A stretch of DNA of 64,000 bases from an uncultured Phocaeicola sp. (lineage in GTDB: Bacteria > Bacteroidota > Bacteroidia > Bacteroidales > Bacteroidaceae). The notes below the pieces were generated by a model that was not told the DNA's origin, searched no databases, and saw nothing but the letters and a program-made list of their open reading frames with translations. How positions within the stretch are numbered: the first letter of the stretch is position 1; every line of letters starts with the position of its first letter. Positions 35,876-44,778 of the stretch are shown here, one piece after another. The position numbers and the translations under genes were made by a program. The stretch lies in NCBI GenBank assembly GCA_948566455.1, contig CAOYQO010000011.1, positions 1-64,000 of the forward strand, read 5' to 3'.

Positions 35876-35992
35876 ATGACAAAAGTTATTCTTTCTTTTT
35901 GGAGCACTTTTGGATGGTGCGTTAATTTGACAAATATTTCATCTAAGACAGGCTGTCTACCAAATACCGATGGGCGGTTTATTCGATAACAA
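35876..35992 (+). pseudogene. Decayed DUF4248 gene (copy 1)
   Basis: The ATG at 35876 begins MTKVILSFWSTFGW, matching the start of the intact protein at 59416 (MAKLILSFSELASM), but the frame ends after 38 codons. The DNA downstream still aligns weakly with the intact gene up to its end near 36040. The middle of the gene, about 90 bp, is missing. Upstream promoter and downstream terminator and boxes are better kept than the coding part. A fragment of this length would not fold as a DUF4248 domain. Confidence 0.65.
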
Positions 35993-36057
35993 ATTAAATT
36001 GATTATAGTTATTTCAGACATTTCGTTTTTGGAATAATAATAGGCAAAAAAGAAGAT

Positions 36058-36095
36058 AAGGTGGTATTTCCTCACAAGGATTTTCCACCTTTTTT
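36058..36095 (+). terminator. Terminator of DUF4248 module copy 1
   Basis: AAGGTGG (36058-36064) pairs with CCACCTT (36085-36091), followed by TTTTT. The hairpin and about 35 bp after it resemble those at 53159-53230 and 59659-59735. Confidence 0.75.
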
Positions 36096-36140
36096 GTTGA
36101 CATATATTCAACTTGAGGTTTAAAGCTCATTTCTACACTG

Positions 36141-36194
36141 TTAATAAACGTTGGATACGTTCTTAAAAAACGTTTCGGTTATTCTTTAAAAACG
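36141..36194. repeat. Three ACGTT boxes at 22-nt spacing (copy 1)
   Basis: ACGTT occurs at 36148, 36170 and 36192, each preceded by an A-rich tract and TTAATA/TTCTT. The 54-bp block is identical at about 46 positions to 59742-59795. The 22-nt step, two helical turns, resembles iterons or repeated operators on one face of the DNA. Confidence 0.6.
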
Positions 36195-36199
36195 TTGTT

Positions 36200-36400
36200 T
36201 GCGGTTATTAATAAGACTTTTTACTTGTCATGATTTCAGAGCATTTTATGGACTTAATTCATTTCTCTAAAAGAAATCATTTATTTATGAAATGCGTAGG
36301 AGAAAAGAAAGAGTTTTTTCAAGAGAGCATTGGTAGTTTATTTATTAACGTCAGTTTACCTCGTTCAAGGTAAAAACAAGTTCCAGTTATTATCTTTTCC
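36200..36400. other. AT-rich intergenic stretch with no gene seen
   Basis: Between the box repeats and the next promoter I find no open frame with support, no terminator and no RNA-like pairing worth naming. One scattered feature is a repeated A-rich run. Confidence 0.5.
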
Positions 36401-36409
36401 TGATTGAAA

Positions 36410-36441
36410 TTTGTCCTTTCTCTGTCACATCCGTAACTTTG
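36410..36441 (+). promoter_or_regulatory. Promoter of a candidate 49-residue gene
   Basis: TTTG (36410-36413), a 20-nt spacer and TAACTTTG (36434-36441), an exact match to the Bacteroides consensus, 18 nt before the ATG at 36460. Confidence 0.6.
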
Positions 36442-36459
36442 CAAATCAAAAAATCCGAT

Positions 36460-36609
36460 ATGAAGCTCGGAAATCCGCACATGGCTTATAATAGCCGTTG
36501 TAATCCTACTAATAATCGTTGGCACGCTTCCGGTGGCAGGAATTGGGATAATCTGGAAATGATTCGCCAAGCTATCGAAAAAGAATGGGCAATTAAAAAT
36601 AAGAACTAA
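36460..36609 (+). CDS. Candidate small protein of 49 residues
   Basis: ATG at 36460 to TAA at 36607. The protein begins MKLGNPHMAYNSRCNPTNNR, is rich in Asn and Trp in the middle (RWHASGGRNWDNLEMIRQ) and ends in a charged amphipathic helix (AIEKEWAIKNKN). No signal peptide or membrane segment. No family recognised. The main support is a strong promoter placed just ahead of it; a ribosome-binding site is not evident, which is common in Bacteroides. The following TAA and AT-rich DNA show no terminator. It could be a chance frame. Confidence 0.4.
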   Translation: MKLGNPHMAYNSRCNPTNNRWHASGGRNWDNLEMIRQAIEKEWAIKNKN

Positions 36610-36737
36610 AAAGACTCTGCCGTTATCTCAGGATATCACATTTCTTGTATGAATTCTTAAAATGAGAGTAGATGATTATCACAATATCCTCTTTTTTTGT
36701 ATCATTGCAAGTATAATTCTCAAAAGAACATACTATT

Positions 36738-37439
36738 ATGAAAACTAGATTTTTATTATTTGTCGTATTTCTATTGGTTTGCAGCACTGCATTCAGTCAG
36801 GAGGCTGATAATGCGAGGTATATCGAAGTTACCGGAACTTCGGAAATAACTCTTGTGCCCGACGAGATTCATTATCTTATCGAGATTAAAGAATATTGGG
36901 AAGAGGAATTTGACGGAAAGTCCAAACCGGAGAATTATCGGACTAAAGTGCCATTGATCGGAATAGAGAGAAATCTGAGAGCTGCCTTGCGAAAGATTGG
37001 GATTCTGGAAGACGCCATCCGTACACAAGAGGTAGGTGATTATTGGCGTGAACGCGGATTTGAATTCCTGGTATCTAAACGGTTTGATATTACGTTGACC
37101 GATTTTAGTCAGATTGATGAGATTCTAAAGGTTATCGATATGAAAGGCATCAGCTACATGCGCATCGGAGAACTGAAGAATAAAGATATGCAGGTTTATC
37201 GGCAACAAGGTAAGATAGAGGCACTGAAAGCTGCACAAAAGAAAGCAGGATATTTGGTGGAAGCATTAGGCAAACGCCTGGGAGATGTCATCCGCATTGT
37301 CGAACCGCAGGAAAGTGCAGGTTATCCCCGGTATTTTGCAGCTCAGAGCAATGTGAGTTCATCACAGTCAGAAGCTTACGATGCTTTCCGTACGATAAAA
37401 CTGAATTATTCGATGCTGGTGAGATTCGAGATAAAGTAG
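36738..37439 (+). CDS. SIMPL-domain (DUF541) periplasmic protein
   Basis: 233 residues. Signal peptide MKTRFLLFVVFLLVCSTAFS followed by QEADN. The SIMPL domain starts YIEVTGTSEITLVPDEIHYL, the typical beta-strand opening, and continues with IDMKGISYMRIGELKNKDMQ and KIEALKAAQKKAGYLVEALG, the most conserved helix of the family (A..kA..lA..lG). Family members are secreted or periplasmic and are poorly understood; the name comes from a mammalian signalling factor. Monocistronic. Not related by sequence to the toxin-antitoxin pair downstream. Confidence 0.88.
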   Translation: MKTRFLLFVVFLLVCSTAFSQEADNARYIEVTGTSEITLVPDEIHYLIEIKEYWEEEFDGKSKPENYRTKVPLIGIERNLRAALRKIGILEDAIRTQEVGDYWRERGFEFLVSKRFDITLTDFSQIDEILKVIDMKGISYMRIGELKNKDMQVYRQQGKIEALKAAQKKAGYLVEALGKRLGDVIRIVEPQESAGYPRYFAAQSNVSSSQSEAYDAFRTIKLNYSMLVRFEIK

Positions 37440-37460
37440 AAATAAAAAGATTTATTTCTT

Positions 37461-37490
37461 TTGTTACTGTGGCATTAAAGTGTAACTTTG
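37461..37490 (+). promoter_or_regulatory. Promoter of the RelE/ParE-type toxin-antitoxin pair
   Basis: TTG (37461-37463), a 19-nt spacer and TAACTTTG (37483-37490), 16 nt before the antitoxin ATG at 37507, so the leader is very short. Confidence 0.65.
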
Positions 37491-37506
37491 TACAAAACGT
37501 TATGTT

Positions 37507-37878
37507 ATGGGAAAAGTAAAAGAGTCAGCTGCAACTTACTATAGCCGTCCGATGCTGAATGCCTTGCGCAATCACATAAAAGACAGAATAGAACAAATGG
37601 ACGATGCCGTGCTATTGTCTAAAATCAGCAGCATGCTCGATAAAGATGAGGAAAGCTTTGAGGAGCGTTATCAACGTGCCAAAGAATTTGCATATACACA
37701 TCTTGACAGGGAATTTGCAGAAGAACTTGAAAAAGAGAATTTTCTGATAGGCAAACCTATACCCTGCCAATATACTGATGAGGAATTTGAAAAAGAATCA
37801 AAACAGTCAGAAGCCAGCGGTATTGCTACTGATGAAGAAGTAAAAGCCGCTTTCAATTTATGGCTGAACTTAAAGTAA
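37507..37878 (+). CDS. Antitoxin of a RelE/ParE-type module
   Basis: 123 residues. Predicted helical and acidic; the N-terminal part (MGKVKESAATYYSRPMLNALRN) may bind DNA or dimerise, and the long acidic C-terminus (DEEFEKESKQSEASGIATDE) is typical of antitoxins that wrap the toxin. No named DNA-binding fold is clear to me. It overlaps the toxin gene by 19 bp, with the antitoxin first, the standard order for RelBE/ParDE. Its role is inferred mainly from context. Confidence 0.7.
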   Translation: MGKVKESAATYYSRPMLNALRNHIKDRIEQMDDAVLLSKISSMLDKDEESFEERYQRAKEFAYTHLDREFAEELEKENFLIGKPIPCQYTDEEFEKESKQSEASGIATDEEVKAAFNLWLNLK

Positions 37879-38150
37879 TCTGGACAAAGCGGGCACTTGC
37901 CGTATTTCAAAAGACTGCATATTGGTATGCTGTAAATCTGGGAATACAATTCGCTGTCACCTTTGCAAAGAATGTAGATGAAGCGATGTGCAAGATTTTA
38001 TTAATGCCCACTGTTGGCCAGCTCGAAAAACGTGGAAAAGACAAGAAATATAGGTCTATTCTATCTCATCCTCTATGTAGAATTTATTATTGGTACAATA
38101 ATACGGAAATACATATTGTCTGGCTACGTTTCAATAAAATGAATAAATAA
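37860..38150 (+). CDS. RelE/ParE-family toxin
   Basis: 96 residues. The fold pattern of the family is visible: an N-terminal strand LKVIWTKRALAVFQKTAYWY, helices with FAVTFAKNVDEAMCKILLMP, the turn GQLEKRGKDKKYRSILSHPL and a final pair of strands CRIYYWYNNTEIHIVWLRFN. Family members either cut mRNA in the ribosome (RelE) or poison gyrase (ParE); catalytic residues are too variable to choose. The start ATG overlaps the antitoxin 3' end, so expression is coupled. Confidence 0.82.
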   Translation: MAELKVIWTKRALAVFQKTAYWYAVNLGIQFAVTFAKNVDEAMCKILLMPTVGQLEKRGKDKKYRSILSHPLCRIYYWYNNTEIHIVWLRFNKMNK

Positions 38151-38160
38151 TCCGATTGTT

Positions 38161-39693
38161 TTATTTCTTCATCCTTACCTCATACAAGTCGCTTCTTCTG
38201 TCTTTCAGATTGCGTACACTGCCGTAAGTATGCAATTCATTCAATAAATCCAGATCCACATCGGATACCAGTATCATTTCTGTATTCGGTGTGGCTTCTG
38301 CACGCTTCCCATCCGTCGGAAATGCAAAGTCGCAGGGAGTAAATACACCTGACTGTGCATACTGAATATCCATATTGTGCACGCGCGGAAGATTACCTAC
38401 ACTACCAGCAATGACTACGAAACATTCATTTTCGATAGCACGGGCATGAGCGCATACCTTTACACGTGAGTAAGCATTTTGTGTATCTGTCAGGAAAGGA
38501 ACGAATAAAATCTGCATACCCTGGTCTGCCATAATACGGGATAATTCCGGAAATTCCACATCGTAGCAAATCAGTACGCCGATCTTAGCACAGTCCGTAT
38601 CGAATGTCTGCAAAGCCTTTCCGCCACTTAATCCCCAGCTTTTTATTTCATCGGGGGTGACGTGCAACTTCTCATACATCTCAAAACTACCATCACGACG
38701 ACAAAGGAAACCGACATTATACAAAAGTCCATCTTCTTTAATAAGCGGCATGCTACCCGTAATGATATTGATATTGTAACTGATAGCCAACTTTACAAAT
38801 CGTTCTCTAATCTCCTCAGTATAAGCCGCCAGTCCGCGAATGGCCTGTGACTCCCCTTCATTATTGAATTTTGCCATCAGCGGAGCATTGAAGTATTCGG
38901 GGAAAAGAATGAAGTCACTCTTATAATCGGATACGGCATCCACAAAGAATTCTACCTGTTCAAACAGGTCATCCAGTGTTTGATAACTACGCATCTGCCA
39001 CTGCACCAATCCTACGCGCACGGTGGTTTTCGGTGCAATATATTCTTCCGTAGGTTCCTGATAGTAAATGTTATCCCATTGCAACAGACAAGCATAATGC
39101 TTGGACTCTTCATCATTAGGCAGGTAATTGCGCATCACCTTGCGTACGTGGAAATCGTTGGAAAGCTGAAAGGTCAATACAGGGTCGAAAATTTCTTTCT
39201 GCTTTACCTTATCTATATACTCTTTCGGGCGGAGTTGATCCGAGTATTTATAATAGTTGGGAATACGCCCACCGAACATAATAGCTTTCAGATTCAGAGT
39301 TTCGCAAAGCTCCTTGCGGTATTCGTACATACGGCGTGCCAGGCGAAGCCCACGGTATTGGGGATGAATAAAGACTTCAATACCATATAATATATTGCCT
39401 TTAGGATTATGGGTATTAAAGGTTTCTTTACCCGTCACCTGGGCGTAAGTGTGATCATTCTTCACATCATCGTAATTCACAATGATGGAAAGTGCGCAGC
39501 CGACAATCTTTTCGTCTACCACGGTTACAATCTGTCCTTCGGGGAAAATTCGGATGAGTTTTTCAATTTGTTTGTGTGTCCAAAACACATCGCTACCATC
39601 CGTATATACACGGGTAAATGATTGCGCCAGTTGCTCGTAGTCTTCTATCTGTAAATTACGCAACTGTACTTTGTTGATTTTCAATGAGTCCAT
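38161..39693 (-). CDS. Fused GNAT acetyltransferase / carbon-nitrogen hydrolase
   Basis: 510 residues in two domains. Residues ~1-200 form a GNAT fold (IEVFIHPQYRGLRLARRMYE is the acetyl-CoA-binding R/Q-x-x-G-x-A motif). Residues ~215-500 form a nitrilase-type hydrolase with the Glu-Lys-Cys triad: Glu in FILFPEYFNAPL, Lys in EKLHVTPDE and Cys in IGVLICYDVEFPEL. Such fusions are widespread and annotated as bifunctional proteins; they could link amide hydrolysis to acetyl transfer in metabolite repair or salvage. Substrate unknown. Divergent from the TonB-dependent receptor. Confidence 0.88.
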   Translation of the reverse strand: MDSLKINKVQLRNLQIEDYEQLAQSFTRVYTDGSDVFWTHKQIEKLIRIFPEGQIVTVVDEKIVGCALSIIVNYDDVKNDHTYAQVTGKETFNTHNPKGNILYGIEVFIHPQYRGLRLARRMYEYRKELCETLNLKAIMFGGRIPNYYKYSDQLRPKEYIDKVKQKEIFDPVLTFQLSNDFHVRKVMRNYLPNDEESKHYACLLQWDNIYYQEPTEEYIAPKTTVRVGLVQWQMRSYQTLDDLFEQVEFFVDAVSDYKSDFILFPEYFNAPLMAKFNNEGESQAIRGLAAYTEEIRERFVKLAISYNINIITGSMPLIKEDGLLYNVGFLCRRDGSFEMYEKLHVTPDEIKSWGLSGGKALQTFDTDCAKIGVLICYDVEFPELSRIMADQGMQILFVPFLTDTQNAYSRVKVCAHARAIENECFVVIAGSVGNLPRVHNMDIQYAQSGVFTPCDFAFPTDGKRAEATPNTEMILVSDVDLDLLNELHTYGSVRNLKDRRSDLYEVRMKK

Positions 39694-39909
39694 AATGTCT
39701 CTTTTTTATACCAAAAGTTAAATCCGCTGCAAAGGTACGGTTTAAACTTATACATTGTCTCCCGGAATGCATATTTTTGTGAGAGACTGATTTTGCAATA
39801 AAAAGAAATGAGGATTTAACACTTTAGGGATAAGAGTATTTTGCTTTTTTTATACTTTTGCATCGTTTTCTACAACTTTCAGTTTATTCTTATTTAAATT
39901 TTAAAAATC

Positions 39910-42900
39910 ATGGCTAAAAAGATGTTATTCCTGTTTGTGCTTTTGCTTTCCCTTACAGGAATGCTCAAGGCACAGGTAACTACTGCCGGAATGAGTGGTA
40001 AAGTGATGGCTGACGAAGAATCTGTCATCGGCGCTACGGTTGTAGCCGTACACGAACCTTCCGGAACCAGTTACGGTACTGTTACCAATGTAGACGGACG
40101 TTTCAGTCTGCAAGGTATGCGCTCCGGTGGTCCTTACAAGGTGACGGTATCTTACATCGGTTATCAGACGGCAATCTATACAGGTATCCAGCTGCAACTG
40201 GGTGAAACTTATTCATTGAATGTAACCCTGCACGAAGCTTCGGAATTATTGGGAGAAATCACTATTACGGCCAGTAAGTCAAAGTTCAGTGCTGAAAAGA
40301 CGGGAGCTACTACTAATATTTCTTCTGAACAACTCACCACATTGCCCAGCATTAACCGCAGTATCAGCGACTTTACCCGCATCTCTCCATATGCGTCAGG
40401 AAACAGTTTTGGAGGCCGCGACGGACGTTCCAATACGTTCACGGTAGACGGTGCGAACCTGAATAACAACTTCGGTCTGTCGTCTGGTTTGCCAGGCGGT
40501 GGAAATCCGATTTCATTGGATGCCATTGATGAAGTACAGGTTGTGATTGCCCCATACGACGTGCGTCAGGCAAACTTTATCGGTGCAGGTATCAATGCTA
40601 TTACGAAATCGGGTACAAACGCTTATAGAGGTAGCGCTTATATGTACTTCAACAATGAAGTGATGCGTGGTAACAAAATTGGAGATACTGATTTCGGTGT
40701 GCGTGCCGAAGAGTCCAAGACTGTTTACGGTGCTACATTTGGCGGTCCTATCATTAAAGACAAGCTGTTCTTCTTTGCAAATGTAGAGTATGAAAAGAGT
40801 CCGCAGCAAGTAATTACATGGCGTGCGGCAAAAGAAGGAGAAACTCCGAATAACTCTACGATTTCACGAACTACGGAAGCTGATCTGGCGGAATTCTCCC
40901 AGATTCTGAAAGACAAATACAGATACAATACTGGTTCGTTTACAGATTTCCCTGCCGATGTCACCAACCTGAAATTGCTGGGACGTATTGACTGGAATAT
41001 CAATCAGGGAAATAAGTTGAGTGTACGCTATAACTTTACCAATAACAAAACCTGGGAAGCACCCAATGGAAGTTCGGGAAATACCGGGTATCGGCTGGCA
41101 TACAACCGTGTTTCGGCATATTCCATGTCCTATGCAAACTCTTGCTATTCTTTGCAGAACATTGTAAACTCGGCTACTGCCGAATTGAACAGCCGTTTCT
41201 CTTCCAACGTTTCCAATCAACTATTGTTTACATATAGTGACATGAAAGATGAACGCGGTACGAACTCCAGCCCTTTCCCTTTCATTGATATTATGGCCGG
41301 ATACTACGAAAACGGTAATCAGATATTAGAGCCTTACATGACTGCCGGTTATGAGTTGTTTACCTATAACAACCTGGTGAAAAATACGGTTATGACTATT
41401 GTGGATAACTTCACCTATTACCTGGGAGCTCATAAACTGACGGCAGGTATCAGCTACGAACGTCAGAAAGCGGGGAACTCGTATATGCGTAACGGAACCG
41501 GATATTATCGTTATTCCAGCTTCGAGGATTTCAAGAATGGAGCTGCACCTGAATCGTTTGCCTTGGCTTATGGGTACAATGGTAATACAAAACCTTCTGC
41601 GGACGTGAAATTCGGTCAGTTGGGTGTTTATCTGCAAGATGAATGGAACATACGCGATAACTTTAAATTGACCGCCGGTATACGTATGGATAATCTCAGC
41701 TTCCTGAATGATATTATGCGCAATCAGGCTATCTACGATCTGGACTTCAACGGTATGCATATTGATACGGGGGCATGGCCTGATAGCAAACTGCAATTCT
41801 CACCGCGTGTGGGTTTCACCTGGGATGTGTTCAATGATAAGACTTTAAAAGTGCGTGGTGGATCAGGATTCTTCACCGGACGTATTCCTCTGGTGTTCTT
41901 TACAAATATGCCTACCAACTCGGGTATGATTCAAAACCTGGTAAGTATTACAACCAGATATAAGGATGGTGTTGTAACCAGTCGTGATCCCCGCCTAGAA
42001 TTGCTGAAAGGTAATATGATAACGGACGTAAACCAGATGATTTCCACATTGGGGCTTCCTACCTCTATCAGTCCGGAAGAAGGTGTGTTACCAAGCTCCG
42101 TAGTGGGTATAGATCCGGACTTCAAGATGCCGCAAGTCTGGAAAACCTCATTAGCTTTGGATTACCAGCTGCCTGTATCTTTCCCGCTGACGGTTACACT
42201 GGAAGGAATGTTCTCTAAGGATATCAATGCGGTGCGCCAATACAACTACAATGTGCAGGCTCCGGATAAAGATACATGGTCACGTTTTAACGGACCGGAT
42301 GATCGTTACATTTATCCCGAAAACTTCCTGCAACACACGAATATCAGTAATGCAAACGTATTGACCAACACTTCCAAAGGTTGGGGATGGACAGGCAACA
42401 TTACCGTAATGGCAGAACCCGCCAAGAATGTGAACATTATGGCAGCCTATACTCATACCGAGTCAAAGGAAATCAGTGGTATGCCCGGTTCGGACGCTAA
42501 CTCTGCCTGGACAAACGTTCCATCCATCAACGGACCGAACAGCTCAGGACTCATGCGCTCGCGATATGTCACTCCCAACCGCGTAGTTGCTTCCATTAAC
42601 TGGCGCGTACATTTGAATAAGAAAACATCTTCGAATTTCAGCCTCTTTTATAGCGGATATTCATCCAGTGGCTATAGCTTTATGTACTCTAATGATATGA
42701 ATGGCGATGGTGTAACCAATGACCTTATTTACATTCCGAAGACTAAAGATGAAATCAAGTTCACGAGTACCGAAGATACAGATGCTTTCTGGAAGTTTGT
42801 GAATCAAGATCCTTATCTGAAGAAGCATAAAGGCGAATATGCCGAAGCTTATTCTGCACGTGCTCCCTGGGTACACCGCTTTGATTTCCGTTGGAGTCGT

Positions 42901-43185
42901 GACTTCTTCGTGAAGATTGGCAAAACTAAGAATACGCTGCAACTCAGCCTGGATATCCTGAACATAGGTAACTTGCTGAACAGCAAATGGGGCGTAACGA
43001 AAAACATGTCCGGTGCTAATGGTGGACGAATTCTGACCTATAAGGGTAAGGATGAGAGCAACACTCCTATTTTCTCTATGTACAAAGACAGTGACGGTAA
43101 TTATCCTACTGAAAGCTTCACCCGAAACCTAAATTACAGCGAATGCTGGAAGCTTCAGATCGGTCTGCGATACGTATTCAATTAA
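39910..43185 (+). CDS. TonB-dependent receptor, Oar-like, with carboxypeptidase-like domain
   Basis: 1091 residues. Signal peptide MAKKMLFLFVLLLSLTGMLK, then AQVTTAGMSGKVMADEESVI, a carboxypeptidase-regulatory-like (CarboxypepD_reg) domain to about residue 115 (GRFSLQGM, VSYIGYQT). A plug domain follows (SFGGRDGRSNTFTVDGANLN; LDAIDEVQVVIAPYDVRQAN) and a long barrel to residue 1091 ending CWKLQIGLRYVFN with a terminal aromatic residue. There is no SusD-like partner and no polysaccharide-degrading gene nearby, so unlike typical Sus pairs it probably imports or senses another ligand or serves as an adhesin. A TACTTTTG box (39853-39860) lies upstream. Confidence 0.9.
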   Translation: MAKKMLFLFVLLLSLTGMLKAQVTTAGMSGKVMADEESVIGATVVAVHEPSGTSYGTVTNVDGRFSLQGMRSGGPYKVTVSYIGYQTAIYTGIQLQLGETYSLNVTLHEASELLGEITITASKSKFSAEKTGATTNISSEQLTTLPSINRSISDFTRISPYASGNSFGGRDGRSNTFTVDGANLNNNFGLSSGLPGGGNPISLDAIDEVQVVIAPYDVRQANFIGAGINAITKSGTNAYRGSAYMYFNNEVMRGNKIGDTDFGVRAEESKTVYGATFGGPIIKDKLFFFANVEYEKSPQQVITWRAAKEGETPNNSTISRTTEADLAEFSQILKDKYRYNTGSFTDFPADVTNLKLLGRIDWNINQGNKLSVRYNFTNNKTWEAPNGSSGNTGYRLAYNRVSAYSMSYANSCYSLQNIVNSATAELNSRFSSNVSNQLLFTYSDMKDERGTNSSPFPFIDIMAGYYENGNQILEPYMTAGYELFTYNNLVKNTVMTIVDNFTYYLGAHKLTAGISYERQKAGNSYMRNGTGYYRYSSFEDFKNGAAPESFALAYGYNGNTKPSADVKFGQLGVYLQDEWNIRDNFKLTAGIRMDNLSFLNDIMRNQAIYDLDFNGMHIDTGAWPDSKLQFSPRVGFTWDVFNDKTLKVRGGSGFFTGRIPLVFFTNMPTNSGMIQNLVSITTRYKDGVVTSRDPRLELLKGNMITDVNQMISTLGLPTSISPEEGVLPSSVVGIDPDFKMPQVWKTSLALDYQLPVSFPLTVTLEGMFSKDINAVRQYNYNVQAPDKDTWSRFNGPDDRYIYPENFLQHTNISNANVLTNTSKGWGWTGNITVMAEPAKNVNIMAAYTHTESKEISGMPGSDANSAWTNVPSINGPNSSGLMRSRYVTPNRVVASINWRVHLNKKTSSNFSLFYSGYSSSGYSFMYSNDMNGDGVTNDLIYIPKTKDEIKFTSTEDTDAFWKFVNQDPYLKKHKGEYAEAYSARAPWVHRFDFRWSRDFFVKIGKTKNTLQLSLDILNIGNLLNSKWGVTKNMSGANGGRILTYKGKDESNTPIFSMYKDSDGNYPTESFTRNLNYSECWKLQIGLRYVFN

Positions 43186-43214
43186 AGATTCCGAACTTAT
43201 ATTTATCAAAAAAG

Positions 43215-43252
43215 AAAAGGTGCAACCGAAACATACCGGTTGCACCTTTTTA
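43215..43252. terminator. Bidirectional terminator between the receptor gene and xylE
   Basis: AAAAGGTGCAACCG (43215-43228) pairs perfectly with CGGTTGCACCTTTT (43237-43250) with an 8-nt loop; T-run on one strand and A-run giving T on the other. Confidence 0.9.
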
Positions 43253-43282
43253 CATTTATAAGATATTAAAGGAGAGAGAATT

Positions 43283-44734
43283 TTATTTGTTTTTTCTCCA
43301 GATTTTACTCATGTCTTCCAGAGTCTTGCCCTTCGTTTCGGGTACCCAACGCCAAACAAAGAAGGCGGCTGCAACGCAGATGATGCCATACAAGCTGTAT
43401 GCGAACATCGGACTGAAGTCGTACAGTGCCGGGAACGTAGATGATACAATATAATTGAATATCCATTGGAAAGCTACCGCAATGGCCACAGCTTTACCAC
43501 GAATGGTGTTCGGGAAGATTTCAGAAATCAATACCCAGCAAATCGGTCCCCATGACATCATAAAGAAAGCTGCGTATACAATTACGGAAAATACCGGAAG
43601 AATACCTTTGATTCCCATGCTGTCGCACATTGCCACTGCAAATGCACCTACCGCCATACCAATAGAACCGATAATCAGCAACGGCTTGCGTCCGAAACGG
43701 TCTACAGTAAAGATAGCTACAAGCGTAAATACAATGTTTACAATACCCATGATAACAGTTTGCATCATGCCACCGCCTTCAGCACCTGCACTTTCGAAAA
43801 TACGCGGAGCATAGTACAATACTGCATTAATACCAATAGCCTGCTGGAATACGGAAAGCATGATACCGATAACAATAACTGCCACACCATAAGAGAACAA
43901 CTTCTCCGTCTTTTCTTTGGAAGTAGCCTTGATTTCTGCCAGAATTTCTTTTGCTTTGTTTGCACCATTCACCTTCTCCAGGATAGAGTATGCCTTTTCG
44001 TCCTGATGTACCAGCACTAGATAACGCGGGGTCTTCGGTACGAAGAAAAGAAGGAAACCAAATAATGCAGCCGGGAATGCTTCCGAACCGAACATATAAC
44101 GCCAGCCGGTTTGTACACTCCACATATCCGAAGCGGCGTTCACTGACAATATACCTTCAGCACTCTTGTCGATAATAGGATTTGTGTGGTTGCCCATAAT
44201 CAGGAAGTTGACGAAGTAAACCACCAACATACCGAAGATAATGGCAAACTGGTTACAAGATACCAGCGTTCCACGAATATTAGAGGGTGCAATTTCTGCG
44301 ATGTACATCGGACATACGGCAGAGGCAAGACCTACACCGATACCGCCCAATACGCGATAAAAATTGAATGCGATGAGCAATTCCATGTTTGGCTCACCGT
44401 AGTTGAAAAATAAAAATTCGGGATAGTAAGACCCCAATGCAGACAGGAAGAACAGCACGGATGCCAGTCTCAGCGAATTGCGTCGTCCCAAGCGGGAAGC
44501 GAAGAAACCGGAAAGAGCACCACCGATCACACAGCCGATAAGTGCGCTGGAAGAAGTGATACCGTGCATCACCTTGTCATATTGGAAATCCGTAGCCATC
44601 AGGAAGAAAGCTTCCAAGCCCTTCTCCGCACCCGAGATTACCGCCGTATCGTAACCGAACAGCAGGCCTCCCAAAATGGCAACGGTTGTAATAGAATATA
44701 GGTAGAGTTTACTACCATTGTTAGCATCATTCAT
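43283..44734 (-). CDS. xylE: D-xylose:proton symporter (MFS sugar porter)
   Basis: About 483 residues from the ATG at 44734 (MNDANNGSKLYLYSITTVAI), the first Met before the first helix; the longer frame adds a Phe- and Tyr-rich stretch that is probably untranslated. Twelve hydrophobic helices with sugar-porter motifs: GGLLFGYDTAVISGAEKGLE, SRLGRRNSLRLA, GGIGVGLASAVCPMYIAEIA, PKTPRYLV and WVPETKGKTLEDM at the C-terminus. Last gene of the xylose operon downstream of xylA. It moves D-xylose in together with protons. A large hairpin lies between xylA and xylE. Confidence 0.92.
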   Translation of the reverse strand: MNDANNGSKLYLYSITTVAILGGLLFGYDTAVISGAEKGLEAFFLMATDFQYDKVMHGITSSSALIGCVIGGALSGFFASRLGRRNSLRLASVLFFLSALGSYYPEFLFFNYGEPNMELLIAFNFYRVLGGIGVGLASAVCPMYIAEIAPSNIRGTLVSCNQFAIIFGMLVVYFVNFLIMGNHTNPIIDKSAEGILSVNAASDMWSVQTGWRYMFGSEAFPAALFGFLLFFVPKTPRYLVLVHQDEKAYSILEKVNGANKAKEILAEIKATSKEKTEKLFSYGVAVIVIGIMLSVFQQAIGINAVLYYAPRIFESAGAEGGGMMQTVIMGIVNIVFTLVAIFTVDRFGRKPLLIIGSIGMAVGAFAVAMCDSMGIKGILPVFSVIVYAAFFMMSWGPICWVLISEIFPNTIRGKAVAIAVAFQWIFNYIVSSTFPALYDFSPMFAYSLYGIICVAAAFFVWRWVPETKGKTLEDMSKIWRKNK

Positions 44735-44778
44735 GATAAAAAAGATTAGGTTGATAAATGAGTAAAAAGTGATAAAGA

